From Limnobacter sp. (lineage in GTDB: Bacteria; Pseudomonadota; Gammaproteobacteria; Burkholderiales; Burkholderiaceae_B), in NCBI GenBank assembly GCA_012032215.1, contig JAAURO010000118.1, positions 1 through 6,070 of the forward strand: 6,070 bases of DNA, read 5' to 3'. Each line of letters starts with the position of its first letter. The stretch's first letter is position 1. A model generated the notes under the pieces. It searched no databases. It saw only the letters and a program-made list of their open reading frames with translations, and had not been told where the DNA came from. Shown one piece after another: positions 1 through 6,070 of this stretch. The position numbers and the translations under genes are program-made.

Positions 1-528
1 GCAACTACAAAGTGCTGGTGCAGGTTGCTACGTTTAGTGGTTTGTTGTATGTGTCGCTTAATTATCTGGCGGTGGAGCGGTTTTCCAAAAGCAAAACCAC
101 GCAGGGCGCTTTATGAAAGTGGTGACAGCCCTTTTTTGGCCCGGCTTTCCTTGTTTGGTTCTGCGGTGCTGCCGGTGTTTTTTTTGCTGGGCGGCGGCGA
201 GTACCTGTTTAGTGTGTTTGGCAAGCAGTACACGATTCACTACCCGGCGCTGGGTTTTTTATTGGCTGCACAGGTGGTCAATGCTTTGCTCGGCATGCCC
301 GGTTCGCTGTTGATTACCACCGGTAAATCCAGGGTCATTTTGTGGATTACGGCGGTTGGTCTGGCTGCCAATCTGGTGTTAACGCCTTTTCTGGTGCTTG
401 AATTGGGTGTGCTAGGTGCGGCAGTGGGGGCTTTTGCCTCATTTTGCGTGATTAAAACAGCACTGTGGGTGTATTGCTTGGTCAAACTGCGGTTTGATAC
501 CAGTGTGGTGGGTTACCGCCTGTCTTGA
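1..528 (+). CDS. Wzx-like polysaccharide flippase, C-terminal part, frameshifted
   Basis: This is probably an inner-membrane lipid-linked oligosaccharide flippase of the MVF/PST (Wzx) superfamily, and the left edge removes its N-terminal half. About 174 residues are visible, with roughly five hydrophobic segments. The part from about 112 to 528 is the strongest: a membrane segment, then a soluble turn 'FGKQY', then 'PALGFLLAAQVVNALLG', an 'ITTGKSR' loop, and two closing membrane segments ending in the 'GVLGAAVGAFAS' pattern typical of these proteins. Upstream, the likely coding frame is the one starting at base 3 ('NYKVLVQVATFSGLLYVSLNY'), which meets a TGA at 114-116. The frame that continues downstream reads as Cys/Trp-rich nonsense over bases 1-75. 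The frames must therefore join near 85-112. The gene ends 10 bases before the next start. The superfamily call is fairly sure; the exported substrate is unknown. Confidence 0.75.
   Translation, partial: ATTKCWCRLLRLVVCCMCRLIIWRWSGFPKAKPRRALYESGDSPFLARLSLFGSAVLPVFFLLGGGEYLFSVFGKQYTIHYPALGFLLAAQVVNALLGMPGSLLITTGKSRVILWITAVGLAANLVLTPFLVLELGVLGAAVGAFASFCVIKTALWVYCLVKLRFDTSVVGYRLS
85..112 (+). other. Probable frameshift in the flippase
   Basis: The upstream frame (codon starts at 3, 6, 9...) stops at 114-116, while the frame starting at 112 carries the rest of the protein. The join needs one base removed or two added. Removing one A from the A4 run at 87-90 gives 'ERFSKAKPRRALYESGD', and adding two A in the A4 runs at 87-90 and 93-96 works as well. 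The exact site cannot be fixed by eye. Confidence 0.55.
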
Positions 529-530
529 GG
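527..530 (+). promoter_or_regulatory. Ribosome binding site for the GT-B-like gene
   Basis: GAGG lies 8 bases before the ATG at 539 and overlaps the flippase stop (TGA 526-528). It decides the start in favour of ATG 539 over an upstream in-frame TTG at 494, which would overlap the flippase and lacks such a site. Confidence 0.6.
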
Positions 531-538
531 TGTATGCA

Positions 539-2244
539 ATGTCTATGGTTTGTTTAAAGTTTCATGTGCAACACAACCGTTTGGTTGTGCGGCACACCCA
601 ACCGCACAGCAAGATGCAGCCACTTACTGTAGAGCGCCATGTGGATCTTTCCGAGGCGCAAACCGTGGGGCGTATTTTGGTGCGCGAGCAATTTGCGCGT
701 TTGCCCGAGCCCAAATCGGTGTACGCCATGGAGGCGCTTAAGCAATTGCTGGGCAATGGCGAGGTGGTTTACGGAGCGGCCAGTTTAATCAATGCCTGGT
801 TTGAAGAAAATCCACGTACTCGCTCTGCAGGTGTGCTGTGTTTAAGCATGAGTAAACGCAATTGTCGCCATGTGTTGGGTTTGCTTGCCAGCCAGTACCG
901 GCATTTTGGTAAATCTGCGTGGGCCGGTCTGTTCAATGCCCTGGCATCTGGCTTGGGGGCACTGGGTGGTGTGCTGGCGGCACAGGTCTGGTTGTTTGCT
1001 GATTTGTGCAAGGCCAGTGTGCAAGAGCGCGACAACAAATCCCTGACTGGCAACATGGCGTTTGCCTTGCAAGGCGAGCGTGCCAATCGCACTTTGCCTT
1101 TGTTGCGTGTGTTGCGCAGTGCAGGGCAAGAGGCCTTGGCTGCCCCCGATCTATTGGTGGTGGGGCGGCCCAAAGCACGTCTCGCACAAATCAGGTTGGT
1201 GTTTCAAGAGCTTTTGCAGCACAACCGCTTCAGGCTGGTAAGGCCCATTACTCTGGGTGCAGCAATTCGTGCGGTGCCCGCTACATGGGCGGCAGGTCGG
1301 GTTTTGGTGCGTGGTGTCAAGGCATTTGGTGTGCAGATGCCTGTGCGCGATTGGGTGGGCGCCTGTTACCGCATGGCTTGGGGGCATGCCAGCGCGCAGT
1401 GGTGGTTAAGCCAGACACGCACGCCTGTTACCGTGGTGTTTGCGCACACGGGGCTTGCCGATTGTTCGCTGCTGGAGCTGGCCATGCAAAAAAGCGGCAC
1501 ACAAACTGTGCACCTGGTGCATGGTGTGAGCGATGGCTTGAACTTTACCGGTGTTTCTTCGCTGGGGCTTTTTAAGACTGGGCACGATGCCCAGTGGCAT
1601 GCTCAACTGGGTGGCTACAGCCACACCGCGTTTTTCCCTGCGCGAAGAACGGCTTTGCAACCCATGGCTGCACAAGAAGGCGGGCTGCTGCTTGCCACCA
1701 ATTATGCCCACCCCATGAACCTGTCTTTTCAGGCACATGGCATTCGGGATGAAAAGGCGGTGCTGGCTTTGGTGAAAGAGGCCTTGCCCGAATACTTTCG
1801 CACAGAAAATACCGCACAGTGGAAGCCGCATCCCGTGCTGTTTAACCTGGAAGACACCTGCAAGGTGGAGTTGCAGGCGTTTGCGGGCAGTCTGGGTTTT
1901 CGGCAGGTAGACAAAGCCTTGGGCATTGAGGATGCGGCAAAAACAAGGCACTGGTTATTTCTACCCAGTCTACGGTGGTTATCGATTTGCTGAGCATGGG
2001 GCTTTTGCCTGTGCTGTTGGTGTACCAAAGCATGGATCCGGGTGTGGCATTGGCGCAGTATCCCTTGCGCGCCCGCACTGCGAAGGAACTGGCAGAGCTG
2101 GCGGGCAAGCTGCGGGATCCGGCTTTCCGGCAGGCCAGTTTTGTGCGGGCCTGGAATGCCATCAACCCTGGACGCGAGGGCAGTTATGCGGAATTGCACC
2201 GTCTGCTGGCGGGAACTGCTCAAAACACCGAATTGGCAGCCTGA
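539..2244 (+). CDS. GT-B-like glycosyltransferase, family not recognised, one frameshift
   Basis: I do not recognise an exact family. With one A restored at 1939-1943 the protein is about 568 residues. It has no signal peptide and no clear membrane anchor. The N-terminal 250 residues are unlike anything I know. The second half has the look of a GT-B fold transferase of the kind acting on capsule or teichoic-type polymers: a Rossmann-like strand 'VVFAHTGLAD' near residue 300, 'TVHLVHGVSDG' near 322-332 (a 'lqHG'-style turn), 'WKPHP' near 430, and after the frameshift 'ISTQSTVVIDLLSMG' near 475-490, which matches the Ser/Thr-rich donor-site loop plus hydrophobic helix of such enzymes. The reading frame from 539 ends at TGA 1991-1993, while the frame entered at 1942 continues cleanly to 2244. 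Its place between a flippase and a GT4 enzyme supports a cytoplasmic sugar or sugar-phosphate transferase role. The gene call is sure; the activity is inferred. Confidence 0.65.
1939..1943 (+). other. Frameshift site: A5 run, one A short
   Basis: Upstream codons read GCG GCA AAA ACA and go on to a stop at 1991-1993. Adding one A gives GCA AAA AAC AAG, so 'GIEDAAKNKALVISTQST' flows into the conserved C-terminal helix. The correction is equivalent to a -1 shift. Confidence 0.8.
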
Positions 2245-2273
2245 TTGCAATTGGCCTGTATTTTAAGTGGCAC

Positions 2274-2277
2274 AGGA
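2274..2277 (+). promoter_or_regulatory. Ribosome binding site for the GT4 gene
   Basis: AGGA sits 5 bases before the ATG at 2283, inside a 38-base gap after the previous stop. No promoter or terminator is evident in this gap, which fits operon transcription. Confidence 0.5.
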
Positions 2278-2282
2278 ATTAG

Positions 2283-3390
2283 ATGAAACAAAAAGTGGTT
2301 TTTTGCATACGGGCTATCACGGGCGAGGGCGGGGGCGCAGAACGCGTTTTTGCCCAGGTGGTGAATGCCTTGAGGCACCGTGGCAAACAGGTGCAGGTGC
2401 TGGCTTTTGATACGCAGGCCAGGCCTTTTTACGATCTGGAGCAGACGCCTGTCAGTTTTTTGTCGATTCTTCGGCCCAATCGCTCTATGGGCTTGATACA
2501 GTTTGTTCGCTTGCTGTTTCGCATTCGTGACTACCTTCGGCGTGAAAGGCCGCAGGTGGTTGTGGCTTTCATGCATTCGGCCTATATTCCTATCCTGATT
2601 GCCAGCCTGGGTTTAAAAATCAGGGTGATTGCCAGTGAGCATGCCGATTACGGCCTGTACAAAAGCAAGGTGTTGCAGGGTTGGATTAACACTTTTTTCT
2701 GTCGGTTGGCCTGGAAAAAAACGGTGCCTTCGGAATCCCAGTTGCCTTACTATTCAGCGGCTGAGCAGAAAAAATAGTAGTGGCCCCCAATCCGGTGGGG
2801 GCTGCTTTTGTTGAGTCCGTTGCTGCGCAGTCAGCAGGCCGGCGCCTTGTCATTTTGTGTGTGGGCACGTTGCGCGAAGAAAAAACCAGCTTTGCCTGCT
2901 TCAGGCCTTTGCTGCGATTGCGCCACAATTTTCAGACTGGACCCTGGAGTTCGTAGGCGATGGCCCTTTGCGCACCCGGCTTGAGCGGGCCGCTACAGAA
3001 CTTGGTTTGCAAGAACGGGTGGTGTTCCATGGCGCAAGCCGTCAGGTTCGCCCGCATTATCTGGCAGCCAGTCTGTTGGTGGTTTCGTCGAATTACGAGT
3101 CTTTTGGTCTGGTCGCTGTAGAAGCCTTGATGTGCAATTTGCCGGTGGTTTCTTTCAGGCATTGCTTGGGGGTGGCAACTGTTGTGCGCGACGGGGTAGA
3201 TGGCTTGTTGGTAGATGTGCCTCAAGGGCAAGAGATGTCTGAATGTTTGGCCAAAGCGCTTGGGCGTGTGCTCGCCGAGCCGGAGTTGCTGGCCCGTCTT
3301 CAGGAGGGAGCGGCAGGCTTTAACAAGGCCCCCTACAGCGGACAGGCCGTATATCAGATTTGGGATGGGCTTGTGAGCGAAACCCACTAA
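2283..3390 (+). CDS. GT4-family glycosyltransferase, two frameshifts
   Basis: This is a retaining GT-B glycosyltransferase of family GT4 that would transfer a sugar from a nucleotide donor to a growing lipid-linked glycan on the cytoplasmic face. After restoring one A at each of two sites the protein is about 369 residues, normal for the family. The N-terminal acceptor domain begins 'KVVFCIRAITGEGGGAER', with the glycine-rich loop and GGAER at residues 17-21. It continues with 'VVVAFMHSAYIP' and 'RVIASEHADY', and the linker carries 'VVAPNPVG' near 166-173. The donor domain shows 'VGTLREEKN' at 194-202, then 'EFVGDGPLRTRLE', 'RVVFHGA', and the EX7E motif with Glu273 and Glu281 ('ESFGLVAVE'), followed by 'RDGVDGLLV'. 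As given, the first frame stops at TAG 2775-2777 and the second half is readable only in another frame. The family is confident; the donor and acceptor sugars are unknown. Confidence 0.85.
2769..2774 (+). other. Frameshift site: A6 run, one A short
   Basis: The frame reads CAG AAA AAA TAG. One more A gives AAA AAA ATA GTA GTG, so 'EQKKIVVAPNPVG' is restored, which is the expected GT4 linker. The correction is equivalent to a -1 shift. Confidence 0.85.
2783..2802 (+). repeat. GC-rich inverted repeat 8 nt after the A6 run
   Basis: GCCCCC at 2783-2788 pairs perfectly with GGGGGC at 2797-2802, and an extra A-T pair (2789/2796) leaves a 6-base loop. It begins 8 bases after the A6 run and just after the TAG. 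It is inside coding sequence and has no T run after it, so it is not a good terminator. It may be chance, or it could stimulate ribosome slippage. Confidence 0.5.
2880..2885 (+). other. Frameshift site: A6 run, one A short
   Basis: The incoming frame reads GAA GAA AAA ACC. Adding one A gives GAA GAA AAA AAC CAG, restoring 'VGTLREEKNQLCLLQAF', a hallmark GT4 donor-domain motif. Without it the frame stops at the TAG near 2956. Confidence 0.85.
2894..2906 (+). repeat. Short inverted repeat 8 nt after the second A6 run
   Basis: GCCTG (2894-2898) and CAGGC (2902-2906) form a 5-bp stem with a CTT loop, starting 8 bases after the A run. Stems this short are common by chance. Confidence 0.35.
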
Positions 3391-3418
3391 TACAGAACCT
3401 ACACACACAACGGCAAAA

Positions 3419-4492
3419 ATGAATGCATTGAACACCACTGAATCCACACACGGGCAGGCTGAGCCGCTGGAGCTGCTACCGCTTGACAGCGCAGCCCCTG
3501 TGGAAGAAATTCGCCGGCTATTTGAAAACAACGGTTTTCCAAGAACGGCCGCATACAACAACCACATTTACCGCATGCGCAATGGCCGTGCGGCAGTGGC
3601 CTGCTTTTACCAGCACGAAGGCAAGCTGGGTGGCATGTATGCTGCGGTGCCCTGCGAGCTGCAAATCGACAGGCAGCAGGTTCACGGGTTTCAGTCTCTG
3701 GACACCATGGTGGATACCGCATGCAGGGGGCGTGGCGTGTTTCAGAAAACCGCCCTGGCCCACTATGCGCATCTGGAAAGTGAGTCTTATCCGGTGGTGT
3801 ATGGTTTTCCGAATGGTAATTCGTTCAAGGGTTTTCAAAAGTATTTGGGCTGGGTGTTTCTGGACCCGGTGCCCTTTCTGGTGCGTCCCATACGGGTTTC
3901 TTATTTTCTCAAAAACCGTTTTTTGAAGGCGCTTGCCCGCCACGTAAAAGTGCCTGCGTTTGGCGCGTCGCGGCAGGTGGAGTTTTCACAGACCCTGCCT
4001 GCTCAGGCCCGTTTGCACACACTGTGCGAAGGGTTTGCCAGCACTTTTCGGGTAGGCGTGGCCCGTACCCCGGCGTTTCTGAAAGACCGATACACCGAGG
4101 TGCCGCACAAACAGTACCAGTTTGCCACGGTGTCTGACGCAGCCGGGCTGCAGGGGCTCTGTGTGTTTTGCATGGAAGACAAGCACGGTGGGAAAATTGG
4201 TTACGTCATGGAATTGGTGTACAACCCGGCTTGCCCCAAGGTGCGCGACACCCTGTTAAAGGCAGTGGTTCGGCGTTTTTCTGAAAGTGGTTGCGACTGT
4301 GCTCTGGCCTGGTGTTTCAGCCACCACAGCAGTTATGCCGGGTATCTTAAAAACCTGTTTTTTCCTTTACCGGAAAAACTGCGTCCCATCGAATTGCACT
4401 TTGGGTTCCGGTGTTTCAACCCAACGTATTTGCCAGTGCTTTCAGACAGAAAAAACTGGTATGTGTCTTACTCAGATTCGGACACTGTGTGA
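3419..4492 (+). CDS. GNAT-family N-acyltransferase
   Basis: This is a soluble 357-residue protein with GNAT (acyl-CoA N-acyltransferase) features. It would add an acetyl or other acyl group, plausibly to an amino sugar of the polysaccharide. Residues 30-80 give the N-terminal strands ('IYRMRNGRAAVACFY', 'KLGGMYAAVP'). The strand 'QSLDTMVDTACRGRGVF' at 92-108 carries the acetyl-CoA pyrophosphate-binding turn RGRGVF (103-108), a variant of R-x-x-G-x-[GA]. 'VVYGFPNGNSFKGFQKYLGW' at 126-145 is typical of a GNAT branch seen in polysaccharide loci. A second GNAT-like half is suggested near 245-330 ('KIGYVMELVYNP', then a helix), so it may be a tandem GNAT. The frame is unbroken. The start follows the GT4 stop by 28 bases without a clear Shine-Dalgarno. 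Its stop overlaps the start of the deacetylase. The superfamily is likely; the acyl donor and acceptor are unknown. Confidence 0.75.
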   Translation: MNALNTTESTHGQAEPLELLPLDSAAPVEEIRRLFENNGFPRTAAYNNHIYRMRNGRAAVACFYQHEGKLGGMYAAVPCELQIDRQQVHGFQSLDTMVDTACRGRGVFQKTALAHYAHLESESYPVVYGFPNGNSFKGFQKYLGWVFLDPVPFLVRPIRVSYFLKNRFLKALARHVKVPAFGASRQVEFSQTLPAQARLHTLCEGFASTFRVGVARTPAFLKDRYTEVPHKQYQFATVSDAAGLQGLCVFCMEDKHGGKIGYVMELVYNPACPKVRDTLLKAVVRRFSESGCDCALAWCFSHHSSYAGYLKNLFFPLPEKLRPIELHFGFRCFNPTYLPVLSDRKNWYVSYSDSDTV

Positions 4493-5505
4493 ACACCCCT
4501 TCTTCTGCCACTTCTTCCATGCCGCATCCGGCTGGCACCACCTCTGCGCAACCCGACAGAAAATCGGTGTTTGTGTTGTCCCTGGATTGCGAGGGCTTGT
4601 GGGGTGTGGCAGACCAGCCGGCGTTAATTCAAAGCGGCATCATTAACCAGAACAGCCTGGGCATGGCCTACGATCGCATTCTGGCCACGTTGGCCCGCCA
4701 TGGACTGAAAGCCACTGCGGCGTTTACATCGGCGTTTGCGGCTTCTTTCGAAGCTCTTCAATCCAGCAGGCCCCTGATTGAAGAAATTACGCAGGCCGAG
4801 CCAGCCTGGTTCAAGCAGATATCAGGCCCTTTGCGTGCAGGCACTCCACAGGCGCTGAACGGTTTTTTGGGCAACCGGTTTTGGCATCTTTTTGCCGGGC
4901 AAGGGCATGAAATGGCCTGGCATGGCGGCACCCATCTGTCGTTGGGGGAAAACACGGCCCGGCGTTCCATAGAGCTGGAGCTGCAACTGGCACAAACTCT
5001 GGCCCCTGTGGCAGGATTTAAGCCAACTTCCGTGATTTACCCGCGCAATTGCGTAGGTCATCAGGCGCTTTTACAGGCCCATGGTTTTACCAGTTACCGA
5101 AAAGCCCCTTGGCAAAAGCAGGGGGGTGCGCTGTGGCGGCGTGTGTGCCAACTGGGCAAAGAGTTCAATGTGCTGGCACAGGCATCTTGCCAGTTTCCGG
5201 CCAAAGAACACGCCATGGTGGCGCATCCCGGCGGCGATTTTCTGAATTGGCCCCGTGGTGCACGGGCACTGGCAACACCTGCAATGACCATTGCACGCTG
5301 GAAATCCCTGCTGAAATCTGCCAGGGTTGGTGGTCGTTATTTACACATGTGGTTTCACCCACACAATTTAATTACAGCGCCTGAAATGGCGTTCACCTTT
5401 GAGGCAATCATGGAACTGGTGGCTCAAGAAGTAAAAAATGGCTGTATCGAAAACCGGGTAATGGCGGATCAAATTTTTCTGGAGCAATTGTCATGTCCAA
5501 CGTAG
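4489..5505 (+). CDS. NodB/CE4-like polysaccharide deacetylase
   Basis: This is a metal-dependent carbohydrate N-deacetylase of the NodB (CE4) superfamily, 338 residues from GTG 4489. Motif 1 appears as 'LSLDCEGLWG', with Asp33 and Glu35 in place of the usual TFDDG. Motif 2 is 'AWHGGTH', giving His145-x-x-x-His149 as metal ligands. The 'YPRN' turn at 184-187 matches the FPxG/FPRN arginine motif, and 'MWFHPHN' with His290 and His292 supplies the catalytic histidine near the end. There is no signal peptide or membrane segment, so it probably acts in the cytoplasm on a lipid-linked or nucleotide-bound sugar. The start is inferred: GTG 4489 overlaps the previous TGA (GTGA), implying translational coupling, while ATG 4519 ten codons later is the alternative. 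The reading frame extends further upstream but would overlap the GNAT gene deeply. The frame is intact. The superfamily is confident, the substrate unknown. Confidence 0.82.
   Translation: MNTPSSATSSMPHPAGTTSAQPDRKSVFVLSLDCEGLWGVADQPALIQSGIINQNSLGMAYDRILATLARHGLKATAAFTSAFAASFEALQSSRPLIEEITQAEPAWFKQISGPLRAGTPQALNGFLGNRFWHLFAGQGHEMAWHGGTHLSLGENTARRSIELELQLAQTLAPVAGFKPTSVIYPRNCVGHQALLQAHGFTSYRKAPWQKQGGALWRRVCQLGKEFNVLAQASCQFPAKEHAMVAHPGGDFLNWPRGARALATPAMTIARWKSLLKSARVGGRYLHMWFHPHNLITAPEMAFTFEAIMELVAQEVKNGCIENRVMADQIFLEQLSCPT
5481..5484 (+). promoter_or_regulatory. Ribosome binding site for the methyltransferase
   Basis: GGAG lies 8 bases upstream of ATG 5493, inside the end of the deacetylase gene. 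It supports ATG 5493 as the start although the frame is closed seven codons later by the frameshift. Confidence 0.6.
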
Positions 5506-6070
5506 ATAAAAAGTAGTCGATGATTTTGGCTGTGAATGGGCTGAGTACGATCAAGAAGGTGTTTCTGATGCGGAAATGCAGGGTGCGTTCAATCAATATT
5601 TCTCCATTTTTCCATTTGACCGACTGACGCCCAATGCCGTTGGTTTCGACATGGGGTGTGGCAGTGGCCGCTGGGCCCGGCTTGTGGCGCCCAAGGTTGG
5701 TTTCTTGAACTGCATAGACGCCAGCAGCCAGGCGCTGGACGTAACCAAACGCAAATTAAAAAACTTGCCCAACGTGGCGTTTCATTGTGCCTCGGTAGAC
5801 GATGTACGCCTTGAACCGCAGAGCCAGGATTTTGGGTATTGCCTCGGGGTGCTTCATCACATTCCAGACACCGCTGCAGGTATCGAATCGTGCGGCCGTT
5901 TGCTCAAGCCCGGTGCGCCTTTCCTGCTTTACCTGTACTACAGTTTTGAAAACCGCGGCATGGTGTTTCGCACCGTCTGGAAAGCCTCCGATTGCCTGCG
6001 CCGTGGCATTTCTGTGCTGCCTTTTTCCTTGAAAAAAACGGTCACTTGGGCGTTGGCTGCCGCTGTGTAC
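5493..6070 (+). CDS. Class I SAM-dependent methyltransferase, partial, one frameshift
   Basis: This is a Rossmann-fold S-adenosylmethionine methyltransferase, probably O- or N-methylating a sugar of the glycan in the cytoplasm. As given, the ATG frame stops at TAG 5514-5516. With one A added at 5508-5512 it reads 'MSNVDKKVVDDFGCEW' and stays open to the right edge (193 residues seen). Motif I is 'GFDMGCGSGRWA', with Asp53 and GCGSG at 55-59. The acidic end of strand 2 is Asp76 in 'CIDAS'. A motif II-like acidic pair is Asp103-Asp104 in 'ASVDDV', and 'DFGYCLGVLHHIPD' at 113-126 is the post-II strand and helix. It continues with 'LLKPGAPFLLYLYY'. The short N-terminal region (VDDFGxEW, then FxxYF) belongs to a subfamily common in O-antigen and exopolysaccharide loci. 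The gene overlaps the deacetylase by 13 bases. The fold is certain; the target is not known. Confidence 0.85.
5508..5512 (+). other. Frameshift site: A5 run, one A short
   Basis: The frame reads GAT AAA AAG TAG. One more A gives GAT AAA AAA GTA GTC GAT, restoring 'VDKKVVDDFG' and joining the start codon to the open methyltransferase frame. Confidence 0.85.

Noticed and set aside
769..1173. 134-residue open frame on the minus strand
   Set aside because: It lies wholly opposite the GT-B-like gene, has a composition rich in Pro, Arg and Ala typical of antisense shadows, and shows no motif.
1006..1575. 189-residue + strand frame inside the GT-B-like gene
   Set aside because: It is Cys/Arg/Gly-rich out-of-frame translation of the real gene, with no motif.
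1406..1951. 181-residue open frame on the minus strand
   Set aside because: It is antisense to the conserved half of the GT-B-like gene, low in recognisable structure, with no ribosome site that stands out.
2283..2777. Two separate genes, one per glycosyltransferase half
   Set aside because: Each half alone lacks an essential GT-B domain, the second half has no proper start, and two single-base repairs give one normal-length GT4 protein.
2783..2802. Rho-independent terminator between two genes
   Set aside because: The stem is good, but there is no U-rich tract directly after it and it lies inside the restored GT4 coding frame.
2932..3567. 211-residue minus-strand frame spanning the GT4/GNAT junction
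   Set aside because: It covers the antisense of GT4 donor-domain motifs that are clearly coding on +, and it has no recognisable domain.
5408..5596. 62-residue minus-strand frame across the deacetylase/methyltransferase junction
   Set aside because: It is antisense to two confident genes, has no motif and is not needed to explain the region.

Overview
The window is a run of six same-strand genes for making a surface polysaccharide (O-antigen, capsule or exopolysaccharide type) in a Gram-negative bacterium. Moderate GC, the codon habits and the style of the proteins suggest a proteobacterium, perhaps a betaproteobacterium of the Burkholderiales. That placement is an impression from sequence style, not a proof. 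No RNA gene, mobile element, CRISPR array, promoter or convincing terminator is visible, and no gap between genes exceeds about 40 bases, so the whole window reads as the inside of one operon.

Layout, left to right, all on +: (1) the C-terminal part of a Wzx-like flippase, cut by the left edge; (2) a large, poorly recognised GT-B-like glycosyltransferase; (3) a GT4-family glycosyltransferase with two Rossmann halves; (4) a GNAT-family N-acyltransferase; (5) a cytoplasmic NodB/CE4-like polysaccharide deacetylase that starts inside the stop of gene 4 (GTGA overlap); (6) a class I SAM-dependent methyltransferase that starts 13 bases before the end of gene 5 and runs off the right edge.

The main complication is that four of the six genes are broken by frameshifts. 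Genes 2, 3 (twice) and 6 are each restored by adding one A to a run of five or six A. Gene 1 has a further break near positions 85-112. The restored proteins read smoothly through conserved motifs. The shared signature, single-A loss in A tracts, is what homopolymer under-calling in sequencing produces, so these are most likely intact genes in the organism. Slippage-based phase variation or programmed frameshifting remain testable alternatives, and two of the sites have a hairpin 8 nt downstream.

Working together, the two transferases would build a lipid-linked repeat unit. The deacetylase, GNAT enzyme and methyltransferase would decorate it, possibly by removing one N-acyl group and adding another. 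The flippase would move the unit across the inner membrane.
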